Shown here in pieces: positions 18,096-27,798 of a stretch of 64,000 nucleotides of DNA. The stretch lies in NCBI RefSeq assembly GCF_030622045.1, contig NZ_CP130886.1:2679557-2743556 (forward strand). Reading direction: 5' to 3'. The stretch's first letter is position 1, and the number at the start of each line of letters is the position of its first letter. The stretch is from Planctellipticum variicoloris. GTDB taxonomy: Bacteria; Planctomycetota; Planctomycetia; Planctomycetales; Planctomycetaceae. Made by a program: the position numbers and the translations under genes. The notes below the pieces were generated by a model. That model was not told the origin of the DNA. It saw only the letters and a list, made by a program, of their open reading frames with translations, and did not search any database.

Positions 18096-19004
18096 TCACT
18101 TCTTTTGTTCAATGAGCCGCATCAGCCGGGACGTCGGCACCGCCGCTTTGACGACCATCTGCAGCGGGGAATCGTCGCGTGCGATTTCTTCGTCGCCTGG
18201 ATAGACGACGGCGGTGGTCATCGTCGCGATCCCCACAACGTTCCCCTGGCGATTGAGCACTGGACCGCCGCTGGAGCCATACGCAAACTCGGCGGTGATG
18301 GACATCCAGTAGGTCAGCTCCCGGCGTTCTCGCAAGGTGTAGTAGCGCGTAATCGACCCCTGGGTGTACGTGTAAAAGGCGTCGGCCGGATGGCTGAGCA
18401 CGCCGACCCAGGCCCCGACGGGCTCGTGCAATTCGACGGCCAGCGGCGTCAGCCCCGCGGCGTCGATCCTGATGATCGCCAGGTCTTCGACAATGTCGCA
18501 GGCCAGCAGGTCGGTGACCGGATGCACTCGGCCGTCGTGCGTGCAGACGCCAAAGAACTCCTCGCCGATGTCCAGAAACATATGGCAATTGGTGACCAGG
18601 ACGCCGTCGGCGGACAGCACCCAGGCGGTTCCCATGCTGACATCTTCCCAGCGCGGCCGGTCGTCGTTGACGTACTCGACCGAACCGATCGCCAGCGTGC
18701 TCTGCAGTGCCCGTCGGTAGATTTCCTCAGGGGACAAGGTCTTGTCGGCGGCGGGGGGGAGCGTCAGGCTGCATTTTCCGGGTTTGATTTTCGCTTTTAA
18801 TTCCGTCGGGGCCAGACATTTGCCCGCCTTGGCCAGCTTGCCGAGGCGATTGGCAAAATTGCGGACGAACTCCCGGTCATCCTGGTAGGGCGGTTCGGTT
18901 CTCGGAACGGGATCCTCGGCCCGCAGCGCCGGAGCTGCGACGATCAGCAGCATCCACGGAACGAGGAACCAGGGAGACGGTCGGTTCTGACGAACTGGCG
19001 ACAT
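18096..19004 (-). CDS. Secreted trypsin-like serine protease
   Basis: A 302-residue protein. The ATG at 19004 has GGGAG eight bases upstream and gives a signal peptide (WFLVPWMLLIVAAPALRA); an in-frame start at 19052 is less favoured. The fold is trypsin/HtrA-like (S1) with a complete triad: His141 in VTNCHMF, Asp174 in VEDLAIIRI, and Ser245 in YGSSGGPVLNRQG. I see no PDZ domain, unlike DegP/DegQ. The N-terminal 90 residues are not recognised. It probably works in the periplasm or outside the cell. Its 3' end abuts a heptamer repeat and the IS element. Confidence 0.88.
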   Translation of the reverse strand: MSPVRQNRPSPWFLVPWMLLIVAAPALRAEDPVPRTEPPYQDDREFVRNFANRLGKLAKAGKCLAPTELKAKIKPGKCSLTLPPAADKTLSPEEIYRRALQSTLAIGSVEYVNDDRPRWEDVSMGTAWVLSADGVLVTNCHMFLDIGEEFFGVCTHDGRVHPVTDLLACDIVEDLAIIRIDAAGLTPLAVELHEPVGAWVGVLSHPADAFYTYTQGSITRYYTLRERRELTYWMSITAEFAYGSSGGPVLNRQGNVVGIATMTTAVVYPGDEEIARDDSPLQMVVKAAVPTSRLMRLIEQKK

Positions 19005-19071
19005 CAATCTGACTCCCGGGAAGAGGCGGCATTCGGGCAAGCTGTCGGACACGCCGACAGCGATGATTGGA

Positions 19072-19752
19072 TCAGGCTTCGTTCAAAGGAGGAAGCCCTC
19101 TCCGCGGGCAGACCTCCAGCAGCGGACATTCCCCGCAGCGCGGCCGACGGGCGATGCAGATTCTGCGGCCGTGGTGGATCAGCCGGTGGGCGAAGTTGAC
19201 CCACTCCGAGCTGGGCAGCAGTTCCATCAGATCTCGCTCGATGTGCTCAGGATTGGCGCTGGCGGTCAGTCCGAGGAGATTCGTGATGCGTTTCACGTGC
19301 GTATCGACGACCACCCCCGTTGCAATTCCAAACGCGGTCCCTAGCAGCACATTGGCCGTCTTGCGTCCCACGCCGGGCAGCCGAGTCAACTCTTCGATAG
19401 TACGGGGCAGTTCGCCGCCGAAGTCGTCGACCAGCCCCCGGGCCATTCCGATCAGGTTGGTGGCTTTCGCCCGGAAGAACCCGGTACTCCGGATGATCTC
19501 CTCCAGCTCGGTCTGGTCCGCAGCGGCCAGCGCGGGAGCGTCTGGAAACCGCCGGAACAGTTCCGGAGTCACCATGTTGACTCGTTCGTCCGTGCACTGC
19601 GCCGAGAGGATCGTCGCTGCCAGCAACTGAAATGGATTGGTATGGTGCAGGGCGCATTCGGCGACGGGATAGGTCGCCGCGAGGCGGCGAGCGATTTCCA
19701 GCGCCCGCGCCTTGCGGGCGATTTTCGATTCGCGCATGCGGGGCGCGGCCAT
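19072..19752 (-). CDS. nth: Endonuclease III
   Basis: A 226-residue DNA glycosylase/AP lyase that removes oxidised pyrimidines in base excision repair. The ATG at 19752 has AAGGA about eight bases upstream. The helix-hairpin-helix motif [14 protein letters not shown] carries the catalytic Lys131, and Asp150 lies in [11 protein letters not shown]. The C-terminus binds a [4Fe-4S] cluster through C-x6-C-x2-C-x5-C ([17 protein letters not shown]). Its length fits the family. It is divergent from the LON-domain gene, with a 247-base gap. Confidence 0.96.
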   Translation of the reverse strand: MAAPRMRESKIARKARALEIARRLAATYPVAECALHHTNPFQLLAATILSAQCTDERVNMVTPELFRRFPDAPALAAADQTELEEIIRSTGFFRAKATNLIGMARGLVDDFGGELPRTIEELTRLPGVGRKTANVLLGTAFGIATGVVVDTHVKRITNLLGLTASANPEHIERDLMELLPSSEWVNFAHRLIHHGRRICIARRPRCGECPLLEVCPRRGLPPLNEA

Positions 19753-19999
19753 CCGGAGTCCTTCTGATACGGGATTCACAATCGATAATGGGCAGCCGCC
19801 TGGTGACGACTCCGGCTTGCGGACGATCCGTTCTTGCGTCAACTTGTCGCAGAAGTTGCGACTGACCGGCGACAACTGGCGACAGCGTACTAGAATTCTG
19901 GAGGCTGGCGTCAGTCTGACAAGGGTGACGCGGCAATTCGCCGACGTGGCGGAACGCGCTGGCGAACAGGAACGATCTTTACCGTCAGGATGGCAATGC

Positions 20000-20701
20000 A
20001 TGACTGATGCTGGCTTTCTCGATCCTGCACTATTGGACTTTTCCGGGCTGGCGCCGCTCTTTCCGTTGCCGAACGTGGTCCTGTTTCCCTATGCCGTGCT
20101 GCCGCTCCACATTTTCGAACCCCGGTATCGCCAGATGACCGCCGATGCACTCGCGGGCGAAGGCTACCTCGCCATGGCGCTGCGGAGGTCCGCAGGACCG
20201 GAAGAGCCCAGTGACGGCCAGCCAGCCATCCACGATGTCGTCGGACTGGGAAAAATCATTGCGCACGAGCGGTTGCCGGACGGCCGTTATTACCTCTTTC
20301 TGCGCGGACTGGCGCGGGCGCGCGTTCTGCGGGAAGTGGAGAGCGACCGGCTCTATCGAGTCGGGAAACTGAAACTCTGTCCGGAGACCACTCCCGAACT
20401 GCCGGTTGACGAATGTGAGCGACGGTGTCAGACACTGATGCAGTTCGGCAGGAAACTCCTCCCTAAATCCGATCTCGACGACGTCTTTCGCCACGCACTC
20501 GCGATGCCGGTCCCGCTGGCCGCCGTTTGCGACATTCTCGCGGCGGCTCTGCCGCTCCCGGCTCCCGTTCTGCAGACCTTGCAGGACGAGCTCCGTGCGG
20601 ATCTGCGCAGCGCCCATCTGCTGCAACTCCTGCGGCATCTGCAGGGGGATTCGCGTCCCGATCCGCAACTCACGTTTCCACCGACATTCAGCCCGAACTG
20701 A
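20000..20701 (+). CDS. LON substrate-binding-domain protein
   Basis: A 233-residue protein consisting of the N-terminal substrate-recognition domain of Lon protease without the AAA+ or protease parts. The start [14 protein letters not shown] is set by an ATG at 20000 with CAGGA nine bases upstream. Family motifs are [23 protein letters not shown] and [19 protein letters not shown]. Stand-alone forms are common in bacteria, and their role is unclear; substrate capture or adaptor functions have been suggested. apt follows 102 bases downstream. Confidence 0.9.
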   Translation: MTDAGFLDPALLDFSGLAPLFPLPNVVLFPYAVLPLHIFEPRYRQMTADALAGEGYLAMALRRSAGPEEPSDGQPAIHDVVGLGKIIAHERLPDGRYYLFLRGLARARVLREVESDRLYRVGKLKLCPETTPELPVDECERRCQTLMQFGRKLLPKSDLDDVFRHALAMPVPLAAVCDILAAALPLPAPVLQTLQDELRADLRSAHLLQLLRHLQGDSRPDPQLTFPPTFSPN

Positions 20702-20803
20702 TCACGGGTCGCCAGTCAGGCCCGAGCGTTTGCTCTTTATCGTTTCGGCGGTCAGAATCGGTTCCGTCTCGGGATCCAGAATTCAGCAGGTCAGTGACTC
20801 TCC

Positions 20804-21340
20804 ATGGCGCAATCGCTCGATTTGAAGCAGTACATCCGCAACGTACCCGACTTTCCGAAGCCGGGGATTATGTTCCGCGACATCACGCCCCTCCTCGCCT
20901 CGCCGGTCGCGTTTCGGCATGCCCTTGATCTCATCGCCGAGCGCTATGCGGACGCCAAGCCGACGGCGATTCTGGGGGCCGAGTCGCGCGGCTTCATCTT
21001 CGCCGCTCCGCTCGCCGTCCGGCTCGGTGCGTCGTTCATTCCGATTCGCAAGCCCGGCAAACTCCCCTGGCAGACTCGGCGGCTCGACTACGACCTCGAG
21101 TACGGCAGCGACGGGCTCGAAATGCACATCGACGCCTTCCAGCCCGGCAGCCGCGTGCTGCTCGTCGACGACCTGCTGGCGACCGGCGGCACCATCGACG
21201 CCTGCACGAAGCTCGCCGAGGGCTCCGGAGCCGAAATCGTCGGCCTGGCCTTCCTGATCGAGCTGACCTTCCTCAAAGGCCGGGACCGCCTCGGCAACCA
21301 CGACATCTTCAGCCTGATCCAGTACCACGGCGAAGACTAG
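20804..21340 (+). CDS. apt: Adenine phosphoribosyltransferase
   Basis: A 178-residue cytoplasmic salvage enzyme: adenine plus PRPP gives AMP and pyrophosphate. Diagnostic segments are [21 protein letters not shown] at the start, [16 protein letters not shown], the RKPGKLPW loop, and the PRPP motif [15 protein letters not shown]. Its length is typical. It is on the same strand as the LON-domain gene and ends towards the convergent PVC-type dehydrogenase gene. Confidence 0.97.
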   Translation: MAQSLDLKQYIRNVPDFPKPGIMFRDITPLLASPVAFRHALDLIAERYADAKPTAILGAESRGFIFAAPLAVRLGASFIPIRKPGKLPWQTRRLDYDLEYGSDGLEMHIDAFQPGSRVLLVDDLLATGGTIDACTKLAEGSGAEIVGLAFLIELTFLKGRDRLGNHDIFSLIQYHGED

Positions 21341-21495
21341 GTGCGTGACCGCACGGGACGGTCGCGGATCGGCATGGGTTAGTCCATGCGCCTCAATAGC
21401 CGCGGGATCCCGTCAACATGAAAATCGCAAGTCGGAAGGGGGGAGGGCACTCTTGTTTGCGATTTGTCGGGCGACGGCCGCACCTGCATTTTCCT

Positions 21496-21530
21496 CACTT
21501 GCCACTCACCACTAATCACTCGCCACTTCC
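21496..21530. repeat. Heptamer-phased repeat (CACTNNC type)
   Basis: Five consecutive 7-base units: CACTTGC, CACTCAC, CACTAAT, CACTCGC, CACTTCC. The last base overlaps the stop codon of the minus-strand dehydrogenase gene at 21530. CACT is fixed and the other three positions vary. Confidence 0.82.
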
Positions 21531-24500
21531 TACCGCCCCTTTCCGTGGGCGGTGTCGCTCTGCCCCTTGAGCGTGGAGAGATACTCCACCAGATCCCGCA
21601 GATCGGCCTTGGAGATCTTCTTGATCAAGTCTTCCGGCATGCCGGACTTGCCGGTGGCCCGCTCGTCGATGTCTTTCTTGTTGACTTTGATGGTCTCGCC
21701 CATCGAGTTCATGAGCTGCACGGTATCGGCGTCTTCCTGCTTGACGATCCCCGTGTGGACTTTGCCGTCGTCCATGGCAAAGACCACGGTTTCGAAGCCC
21801 TTGGCGATCTGGCGACTCGGGTCGACGATCGCTTCGACCAGGTACTCGCGGCTCTTGTCGAGTCCGATCTTCGACAGATCGGGACCGACTTCGCCCCCAT
21901 TGCCGGCGATTTTGTGGCAGCGACGGCAGGAAACCTCGCTGCGGGACAGAAAAATTTCCCGACCCCGTTCGACGTCGCCACCTTCCAGGGCTTCACGATA
22001 CTCCCGGAGCGGGTCGGCGGCCTTGCGACGCTTTGAAAATGCTTCGGACCGCGTCTGCAGGTCGGGCGTCTGGCGGGCCTCGGCGGCGAGGAGCAGGTCG
22101 AGCTGGACTCCGGCCGGCGACTTCCCGGCGAGCATCCGGTCGAACCAGTCGGCGAGGACTTTGTCCGCTTCCGGGCGTTTCAGGCTGGCGAGGACGGAGA
22201 TCGACGACTGCTGCTCCGCCAGCGGCGCCTCGTGCATCGTCTTCGCAAGCTCTGGGATCGCCCGCTCCGGATCGAGTCCCGTCAGCACCCGTCGGGCCTC
22301 GCTCCGGACGACGGATGCCTGGTCCGTCAGGCCTTCGTCGACGACCGTCAGGAGGTCGCCGCTCTTGAGGGATTCGAGCGCCTTCAGAGATGCCACGCGG
22401 CCGGAGGCCGGGCTGGCGACATCCCGGAAGATCCCGATCAGAAACGGCTCGACGTCCTTGATTCCGTATCGCCCCGCCAGTTTCGCGCCAAGTTCTCGCA
22501 GCGATTCCGGTCCGGCGAAAATGGCGCCCAGAACGGGGCGGATGGCCTGCGCCACGTCGACGGAGCGTTCGGGCAGGGGGCGATAGTCCCCGAGCACCCG
22601 GCCGAGCGGATCGGGCTTGTTCCAGTCCAGCAGTTCCTGCACGGCTTCAATTCTCACCGGCTCCGGAGCCGAGGCGTCAGCCGCGACGCCGGCGACCGCC
22701 TGAGCGTTCTCCAGCGCGCCGAGCTGATAGTTCGCACTGATCACTCGGCGGAGCAGGGGGTCGCTGAGTCCCGGCTGCCCTGCGAGCTTCGCCAGGGCCG
22801 GCAATCCGGCGGCGACAGGGACGTCGTGAATGGCTCGCGCGGCTTCCAGCACGATCAACGGATCGGTGTCGTTCAGGAACGCGGTCAGGCCAGGGTGTTG
22901 CAGCCGTCGGAGCGCGATGACGGCGCCCATCCGGACGGGCGCCGTGACGTGGCCGGCCAGTTCCGCCAGTGCTTCGGCATCTTCGGCCTTCGCCAGGCCG
23001 AAGGATGCGGCATGGCGGAGGACCGGGTCGGCGTCGTTGTTCTCAGCCAGGACAGTGATCAGTGACCTGAAGACATCGCGCGACTGGAAGCCGCGGGCCG
23101 CGATGGCAGCCAGTGAGCGGATGCGCTGGCTTTCGTCCTTCAGCAGCAGATCGATCGTCCGGTCGGCCCCGGTCCACGGGGCGTCGGTCAGGATTCGGGC
23201 AAGCTGCGCACGAATCTCAACCTGGGGATCGGAGGCCAGCGCCAGCAGCGGTTCCACGCGGGCCGGCTCAGCACGAACGATTTGTCCCACGCCCCAGATG
23301 GCATGAACGCGGGCATGCAAGGAGGAATTCTCAATTGCGTTCGCGGTCAGCTCCGCCAGCGCCCGGCGGTCCGCGAGTTCGAACTGCGCCCGCTGGCGGA
23401 TGCGGTAGTCCGGATGGGACAGAAGGCCGATCAGCTCGGCGACCGGGCGATCCGCGAAACCCTCCCGCATGAGCCGGCCGACCTGCTGGACGACGTCGGA
23501 ATTCCCGTGCTGCTCGTCGCGGAAGCGGTACATCCGCCCTTTGCCTTCTCCTTCCCAGCCATCGACCCAGTCGGACAGGTAAAGGCCGCCGTCATAGCCG
23601 AAGTCGACGTCCGTGGCGAGGACGGACCAGATGAACTCGTGGGCGTCGTCCATCTCGAAAGAAGCCCCCTTCGTCTCCAGCGAGAATGAGCGAACGCCGC
23701 TGTTGGCGGGCGAGCCGCGGAAATCGGCCAGGAAAAAGTGGCCGCGGTAACGGTCGGCGAGACCGACGCCGGGGTAGTGCGCCAGGCCCGATGGGCCGTC
23801 GGCGAAATTGGCGATTGGCGGCACAATGTAGGCCGCCTGCCCGGCGTGGGCGGGATGCCAGAGCTTTTCACGATTCCAGGGGCCGCGGTCGTTGAGGTAC
23901 TGGTAGTACATCCGCCAGCCCGTTTCACCACCCTGCACGACGTAGACCCAGCGGGCGCGGTCGCCGCCGTCGGAGTTGTTGTCGCCGGTAAAGAGGTTGC
24001 CGAACTCGTCGAAGGCCAGTTCCTGCGGATTTCGCAGGCCGGTTGCAAAGACTTCGAGGTTCGAGCCGTCCCGTTCGCAGCGGAAGACGGCTCCTTGATC
24101 GGGGAGCGCGAACAGTCCCTGCGGCGTTTCGACGTGAAAGCCTCGGTCGCCGATGCTGAAATAAATCCGACCGTCCGGACCGAGGACCAGACCGTGCATA
24201 TCGTGCCCCCGGAAGGCGACCCGGACGCCGAAGCCGTCGTAGAGAGGTTTCCGCACGTCGGCTGCCCCGTCGCCGTCCGAGTCCTGGAGCAGCCAGAGTT
24301 TGGGGATGCAGGTGTAGTAGACGTTGCCGTTCCAGGCGAGGACGCCGGCTCCGGTTCCGTCCGCGATCTGGTTGAAGCCCTCGGCAAAAACCGTCGACTT
24401 CTCGAACTGACCGTCTCCGTCGACGTCGGTCAGCAGACGGATGCGGTCGTGTTCTTTCGCGTACTCGGCGACGCGGTCTCCCTGGTGTTTCCGGAAGAAG

Positions 24501-24838
24501 GCGACGCGGTCATCAACCGTCTGGGCGGCGAGATCGTCCAGCAGCCATTTCATGTGGCTCCGGTTGTCTTCGACCCCCTTGGACTGGCGGAAGGTCTCGC
24601 AGACGAAGATCCGTCCCTGCTCGTCGATGCCGAAGGCGACGGGATTGGCGAGCTGAGGCTCGGCCGCGATGAGCCGGCCCGTCATCCCCTCGACGAGGCG
24701 GAATCGCTGCAGGGCGACTTCACCGTCGTTGGAGGCCTCGGCGATTTTCGGTGCATACGGCTCGTCGGCGTGAAGACACGAATTCAGCAGTCCAAGGGCC
24801 AGAACCGCCGCAGCAAAACGGAGTGGGAGACCGGGCAT
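21530..24838 (-). CDS. PVC-type membrane-bound dehydrogenase with HEAT repeats and cytochrome c
   Basis: A 1102-residue exported protein. The ATG at 24838 gives a signal peptide (MPGLPLRFAAAVLALGLLNS), with cleavage probable after CLHA. Domains in order are: a beta-propeller dehydrogenase-like domain, about residues 30-440 (VAFGIDEQGRIFVCETF, GLRNPQELAFDEFGNLF); HEAT-like helical repeats, about 450-900; and a C-terminal cytochrome c with haem motif CRRCH at 971-975 followed by GPDLSKIG. This architecture is a hallmark of Planctomycetes and Verrucomicrobia and is presumed to oxidise sugars or alcohols in the periplasm, passing electrons to the haem. The actual substrate is unknown. Confidence 0.93.
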   Translation of the reverse strand: MPGLPLRFAAAVLALGLLNSCLHADEPYAPKIAEASNDGEVALQRFRLVEGMTGRLIAAEPQLANPVAFGIDEQGRIFVCETFRQSKGVEDNRSHMKWLLDDLAAQTVDDRVAFFRKHQGDRVAEYAKEHDRIRLLTDVDGDGQFEKSTVFAEGFNQIADGTGAGVLAWNGNVYYTCIPKLWLLQDSDGDGAADVRKPLYDGFGVRVAFRGHDMHGLVLGPDGRIYFSIGDRGFHVETPQGLFALPDQGAVFRCERDGSNLEVFATGLRNPQELAFDEFGNLFTGDNNSDGGDRARWVYVVQGGETGWRMYYQYLNDRGPWNREKLWHPAHAGQAAYIVPPIANFADGPSGLAHYPGVGLADRYRGHFFLADFRGSPANSGVRSFSLETKGASFEMDDAHEFIWSVLATDVDFGYDGGLYLSDWVDGWEGEGKGRMYRFRDEQHGNSDVVQQVGRLMREGFADRPVAELIGLLSHPDYRIRQRAQFELADRRALAELTANAIENSSLHARVHAIWGVGQIVRAEPARVEPLLALASDPQVEIRAQLARILTDAPWTGADRTIDLLLKDESQRIRSLAAIAARGFQSRDVFRSLITVLAENNDADPVLRHAASFGLAKAEDAEALAELAGHVTAPVRMGAVIALRRLQHPGLTAFLNDTDPLIVLEAARAIHDVPVAAGLPALAKLAGQPGLSDPLLRRVISANYQLGALENAQAVAGVAADASAPEPVRIEAVQELLDWNKPDPLGRVLGDYRPLPERSVDVAQAIRPVLGAIFAGPESLRELGAKLAGRYGIKDVEPFLIGIFRDVASPASGRVASLKALESLKSGDLLTVVDEGLTDQASVVRSEARRVLTGLDPERAIPELAKTMHEAPLAEQQSSISVLASLKRPEADKVLADWFDRMLAGKSPAGVQLDLLLAAEARQTPDLQTRSEAFSKRRKAADPLREYREALEGGDVERGREIFLSRSEVSCRRCHKIAGNGGEVGPDLSKIGLDKSREYLVEAIVDPSRQIAKGFETVVFAMDDGKVHTGIVKQEDADTVQLMNSMGETIKVNKKDIDERATGKSGMPEDLIKKISKADLRDLVEYLSTLKGQSDTAHGKGR

Positions 24839-25189
24839 GAGGTATCTCGATGGTGTCGATGGCGGACTGACGATGGTTGGTCGAGTGTCGTCGCGACCGG
24901 AAATCCGCAGCAGAAATGGCACTGTACGGAAGCCAGCAGCCGCGCCGCAACTCACGTTCGTCACGCTCCAACGGGTTCCCTTGGGCAGAATGCTTGCCAC
25001 TTATTGAACGTAGTGTCGCAAAATGCTCCATGTTGCGTTCGGAGACCGAGGGGCGTTGCAATTCGTAAATCATTTGAAAACCAGACGGTTGCGAGTTTCT
25101 CGCGAGAATCTGGCGATACGGCGCGCCAAGTGCTGTTGGTAATGTGCCGGAGTCTTTGATCACTCGGCGATCACAAGGAGGAAGTAACG
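24839..25189. other. Divergent promoter region between PVC dehydrogenase and csrA
   Basis: About 351 bases without a supported gene. AAGGAGG lies just before the csrA start. I see no clear RNA structure or repeat. Confidence 0.5.
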
Positions 25190-25399
25190 ATGTTGATCCT
25201 GACCCGCCGGCCCAATGAACGGATCGAAATCGGCGACAAGCAGATCACGGTGACCGTGCTGGAAGTGCACGGAGGCCGCGTGCGGCTGGGGATTGAAGCC
25301 CCGAGCAGCGTGGGAATTCGTCGCCAGGAAGTCACCCGGGCTCCAAGGAGCGAGTTCGAGTTCGCCGAGCCGTTGGCGAGCGCTGGACAACAATTCTGA
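25190..25399 (+). CDS. csrA: Carbon storage regulator CsrA
   Basis: A 69-residue RNA-binding post-transcriptional regulator that binds GGA motifs in mRNA leaders. The sequence MLILTRRPNERIEIGD is the classic N-terminus, followed by VTVLEVHGGRVRLGIEAP and the RRQEV helix. A strong AAGGAGG site lies eight bases before the ATG. The C-terminal 20 residues form a flexible tail, as in many relatives. No flagellar genes are next to it, unlike the csrA-fliW pairing seen in other phyla. Confidence 0.97.
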   Translation: MLILTRRPNERIEIGDKQITVTVLEVHGGRVRLGIEAPSSVGIRRQEVTRAPRSEFEFAEPLASAGQQF

Positions 25400-25463
25400 A
25401 AAAATTGTGTTGATTCCTCGGTCCGCGTCGCGTAGCTTTGGCCGATAGTGTCCTGTACACACC

Positions 25464-25898
25464 ATGTCTTCGGACAGATCGTCCATGCGATTCGTACTTC
25501 CTTGCTCCCGGCTGTCGGGCTCTCCACGGGCGCTGCTGCGCCTGTGCGGGCTGGCGGTGCTGGTGCTGGGAGCGGTCAGTACCGGCGCTGGAGATCTGCT
25601 CGCGTCCTGCGGCGACTACCTCCACCATGCTGCCGACGATGCTGGTCCGTGGCGGCTGGGTCAGGGTTCGCACGAACGGCTTCCGTGTCAGGGACCGGGT
25701 TGTTCGAAGTCCAAGGCTCCGCTGCAGATTCCGCCCGCCCCCGTGTTTCAGTTTTCGTCGACGGAGCGAGGCTGGCTCCCCGTCAGCACCAATCCGGAGC
25801 TGATCTCCGAGACCTCACCGCAGGGCCCTGTGGCCGATGCCGGAATTGGTCTCCTGCTGCTGCGTGACCGGCTCGAGCGGCCTCCGCAGTCTCTCTAG
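25464..25898 (+). CDS. Small membrane/secreted protein with CGDYL and PCxGPxC motifs
   Basis: A 144-residue protein. A hydrophobic segment at about 25-46 ([16 protein letters not shown]) is followed by [10 protein letters not shown] and, later, [10 protein letters not shown]. Small proteins with these paired cysteine motifs occur repeatedly in Planctomycetes as I recall, with no known role. The start is uncertain: ATG at 25464 or 25485, neither with a strong ribosome site. The four cysteines might form disulfides outside the cytoplasm. It follows csrA by 64 bases on the same strand. Confidence 0.55.
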   Translation: MSSDRSSMRFVLPCSRLSGSPRALLRLCGLAVLVLGAVSTGAGDLLASCGDYLHHAADDAGPWRLGQGSHERLPCQGPGCSKSKAPLQIPPAPVFQFSSTERGWLPVSTNPELISETSPQGPVADAGIGLLLLRDRLERPPQSL

Positions 25899-26280
25899 CC
25901 TCCCCGCGGGAGAGGTGCGCCCGGGCTTCGAGGATTGCGATCTGCTCTGGAACGCAATCCTCGACCGGATCCGCGTGCGTTTCGCAATGTCTGCAGGCCC
26001 TCAAGGGTCGGCGGCTCATAGCGAAGTCCCCTCTCCGCGGCGATTGCTCAGACCATCTCTGGCGGCTGCATTACGCCGCGCTCTGCCGGTTGCTGAAGGA
26101 CCGGAGGATTCGCACCGGTTCGCCGGGTGTGCGCTGCCATGCGGCATGAGGTTTCGATTCCGAGAACTGCGCATTGCGTCCAGGCGACGCTGCGCGGTGC
26201 TGTTCCCTGAGTTCTCTGTGATTTCGCGCATTCCATACGTTTCTTCATTCCTGGTTTTTCCTTGCTTCGAGGTGCTCATC
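25899..26280. other. Intergenic region upstream of the DUF1559 array
   Basis: About 382 bases. An open frame runs through it into the DUF1559 gene, but the prepilin-like start at 26281 with GAGGTG six bases upstream is far better. I see no RNA gene or repeat. It presumably contains the promoter of the 26281-37740 array. Confidence 0.5.
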
Positions 26281-27228
26281 ATGACTCGTTCCCGCCGCTC
26301 CGGTTTTACTCTGATCGAACTGCTGGTGGTGATTGCGATCATCGCCATCCTGATTGCGTTGCTGCTGCCCGCAGTCCAGCAGGCCCGCGAAGCGGCCCGT
26401 CGGACGCAGTGCCGGAATAACCTGAAGCAATTGGGCCTGGCGATTCACAACTATCACGACAACTACGGCTGCATTCCGATCGCCGACGTCAACGGGTCGT
26501 CGACGCCGATCTCCGCCCACGCCCGCCTGCTCCCCGGAATGGATCAGGCTCCTCTGTTCAACCTGGTGAACTTCAATGTTCCCTACAATCACGTCAACAA
26601 CGACCCCGTGCGCGTGATTCAGGTGCCGGCATTCCTCTGTCCCTCCAACACGGACGGACTCCCGTCCACGCTGGGAGGACGGAACAACTATTACTGGAAC
26701 GCCGGCAATGGCATCGTCATGTACGACTCGGGGCTGACCGGCCAGCCGGCCGCCAATGGCGTCATCTACCACACGCGCAAGATCGCCTTCCGCGATGTCA
26801 CCGATGGTTTGAGCAACACCGCGGCGATGGCCGAGAAGATGACCGGCGACGGCTCGAATGGCGTTTCGAGCCCGCGGACGGATACCTTCCAGCCGGGAAC
26901 CTATCCGACCACCCCGGACGAAGCCTTGCAGCAGTGCAATGCGATGGACCCGGCCGATTTGTCGAAGCAGGGCTACTCGAACGTGGGAGCCCCGTGGCTG
27001 CAGCAGTACCACTCCACGAACCAGTACAACCACGTCCTGCCGCCGAACGGCAGGTCGTGCATGTATCCTCCGGGCCGGATCTCGACGACCGCCAACAGTC
27101 AACATACCGGCGGCGTCCACATGTTGCTCTGCGATGGCTCCGTGCGATTTATTTCCGAGAATCTGGACCTCAAAATCTGGCGGTCTCTCGGCAGCGTCGC
27201 CGGTTCCGAGGTTCTCGGCGAATTCTAA
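26281..27228 (+). CDS. DUF1559 pseudopilin-like protein, unit 1
   Basis: A 315-residue protein. The ATG has GAGGTG six bases upstream. The prepilin start MTRSRRSG precedes [16 protein letters not shown] with Glu5 after the predicted G|F cleavage. [24 protein letters not shown] follows the helix. The C-terminal [20 protein letters not shown] is the DUF1559 signature and the protein ends in GEVLGEF-like residues. It opens the first of three similar units; a lipoprotein gene follows after 129 bases. It is assumed to be exported and processed by a prepilin peptidase. Confidence 0.95.
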   Translation: MTRSRRSGFTLIELLVVIAIIAILIALLLPAVQQAREAARRTQCRNNLKQLGLAIHNYHDNYGCIPIADVNGSSTPISAHARLLPGMDQAPLFNLVNFNVPYNHVNNDPVRVIQVPAFLCPSNTDGLPSTLGGRNNYYWNAGNGIVMYDSGLTGQPAANGVIYHTRKIAFRDVTDGLSNTAAMAEKMTGDGSNGVSSPRTDTFQPGTYPTTPDEALQQCNAMDPADLSKQGYSNVGAPWLQQYHSTNQYNHVLPPNGRSCMYPPGRISTTANSQHTGGVHMLLCDGSVRFISENLDLKIWRSLGSVAGSEVLGEF

Positions 27229-27357
27229 CGGCATTCGTCGGGCCAACCGCGTACCCCGGCGGCCGTTCGCCGCCGGTGGTTTCTACTCAGCGATGCGTGC
27301 GCGCCGGGCGCCAGCCCCGCACACTGAGAGTGGCCGTTTTCAGTCAGGAATCGTTCG

Positions 27358-27732
27358 ATGCTGTCGTTTCGGAGACTGTTGGTCTACGCAATCGCGCTCC
27401 CTCTGATGCTCGGCGGATGCAGCAGGACCGCGCGTGACTTGAAGCTGGATGCCGACCTGGCTCGCGCCTCGCTCAACGAGGCCCTGAAGGCCTGGGCGGA
27501 CGGAAAGCATCCGGAGGAGCTCGCGCCGGAGATCATCGTCGGCGACGCCTCCTGGAATGCCGGCCAGACGCTGGTTTCGTTCGAGATCAAGTCCGCCGAC
27601 GAACGGTCGGACGGGACCAACCTCTACATTCCAGTGGCCTGCCAGCTCCGGGACTCGAAGGGCAAAGTCTCAAAAACAGAAACCATTTACATCGTCGGCA
27701 CATCACCCGTCATCACCATCTTCCCGCAATAG
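27358..27732 (+). CDS. Small lipoprotein with YxVGTxPVxTxF ending, unit 1
   Basis: A 124-residue protein with AGGA eight bases before the ATG. The signal peptide ends in a lipobox (LGGC, Cys21). The mature part begins with a helix (ADLARASLNEALKAWADG), followed by PEIIVGDASW and beta strands, and ends TIYIVGTSPVITIFPQ. It is clearly paralogous to the lipoproteins at 31803 and 34749, which share the (D/E)VLxxWxxG helix, PxIVVxxxxW and the VVGTxPVLTVF end. No known family recognised. It is probably co-transcribed with the flanking DUF1559 and AhpD-like genes. Confidence 0.85.
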   Translation: MLSFRRLLVYAIALPLMLGGCSRTARDLKLDADLARASLNEALKAWADGKHPEELAPEIIVGDASWNAGQTLVSFEIKSADERSDGTNLYIPVACQLRDSKGKVSKTETIYIVGTSPVITIFPQ

Positions 27733-27798
27733 CACGTCGCCTGCCCGTCGGATTCGCAGGCGCGATTCCCCCTCAACTCACTGCAGAGAGCGCTAAGC

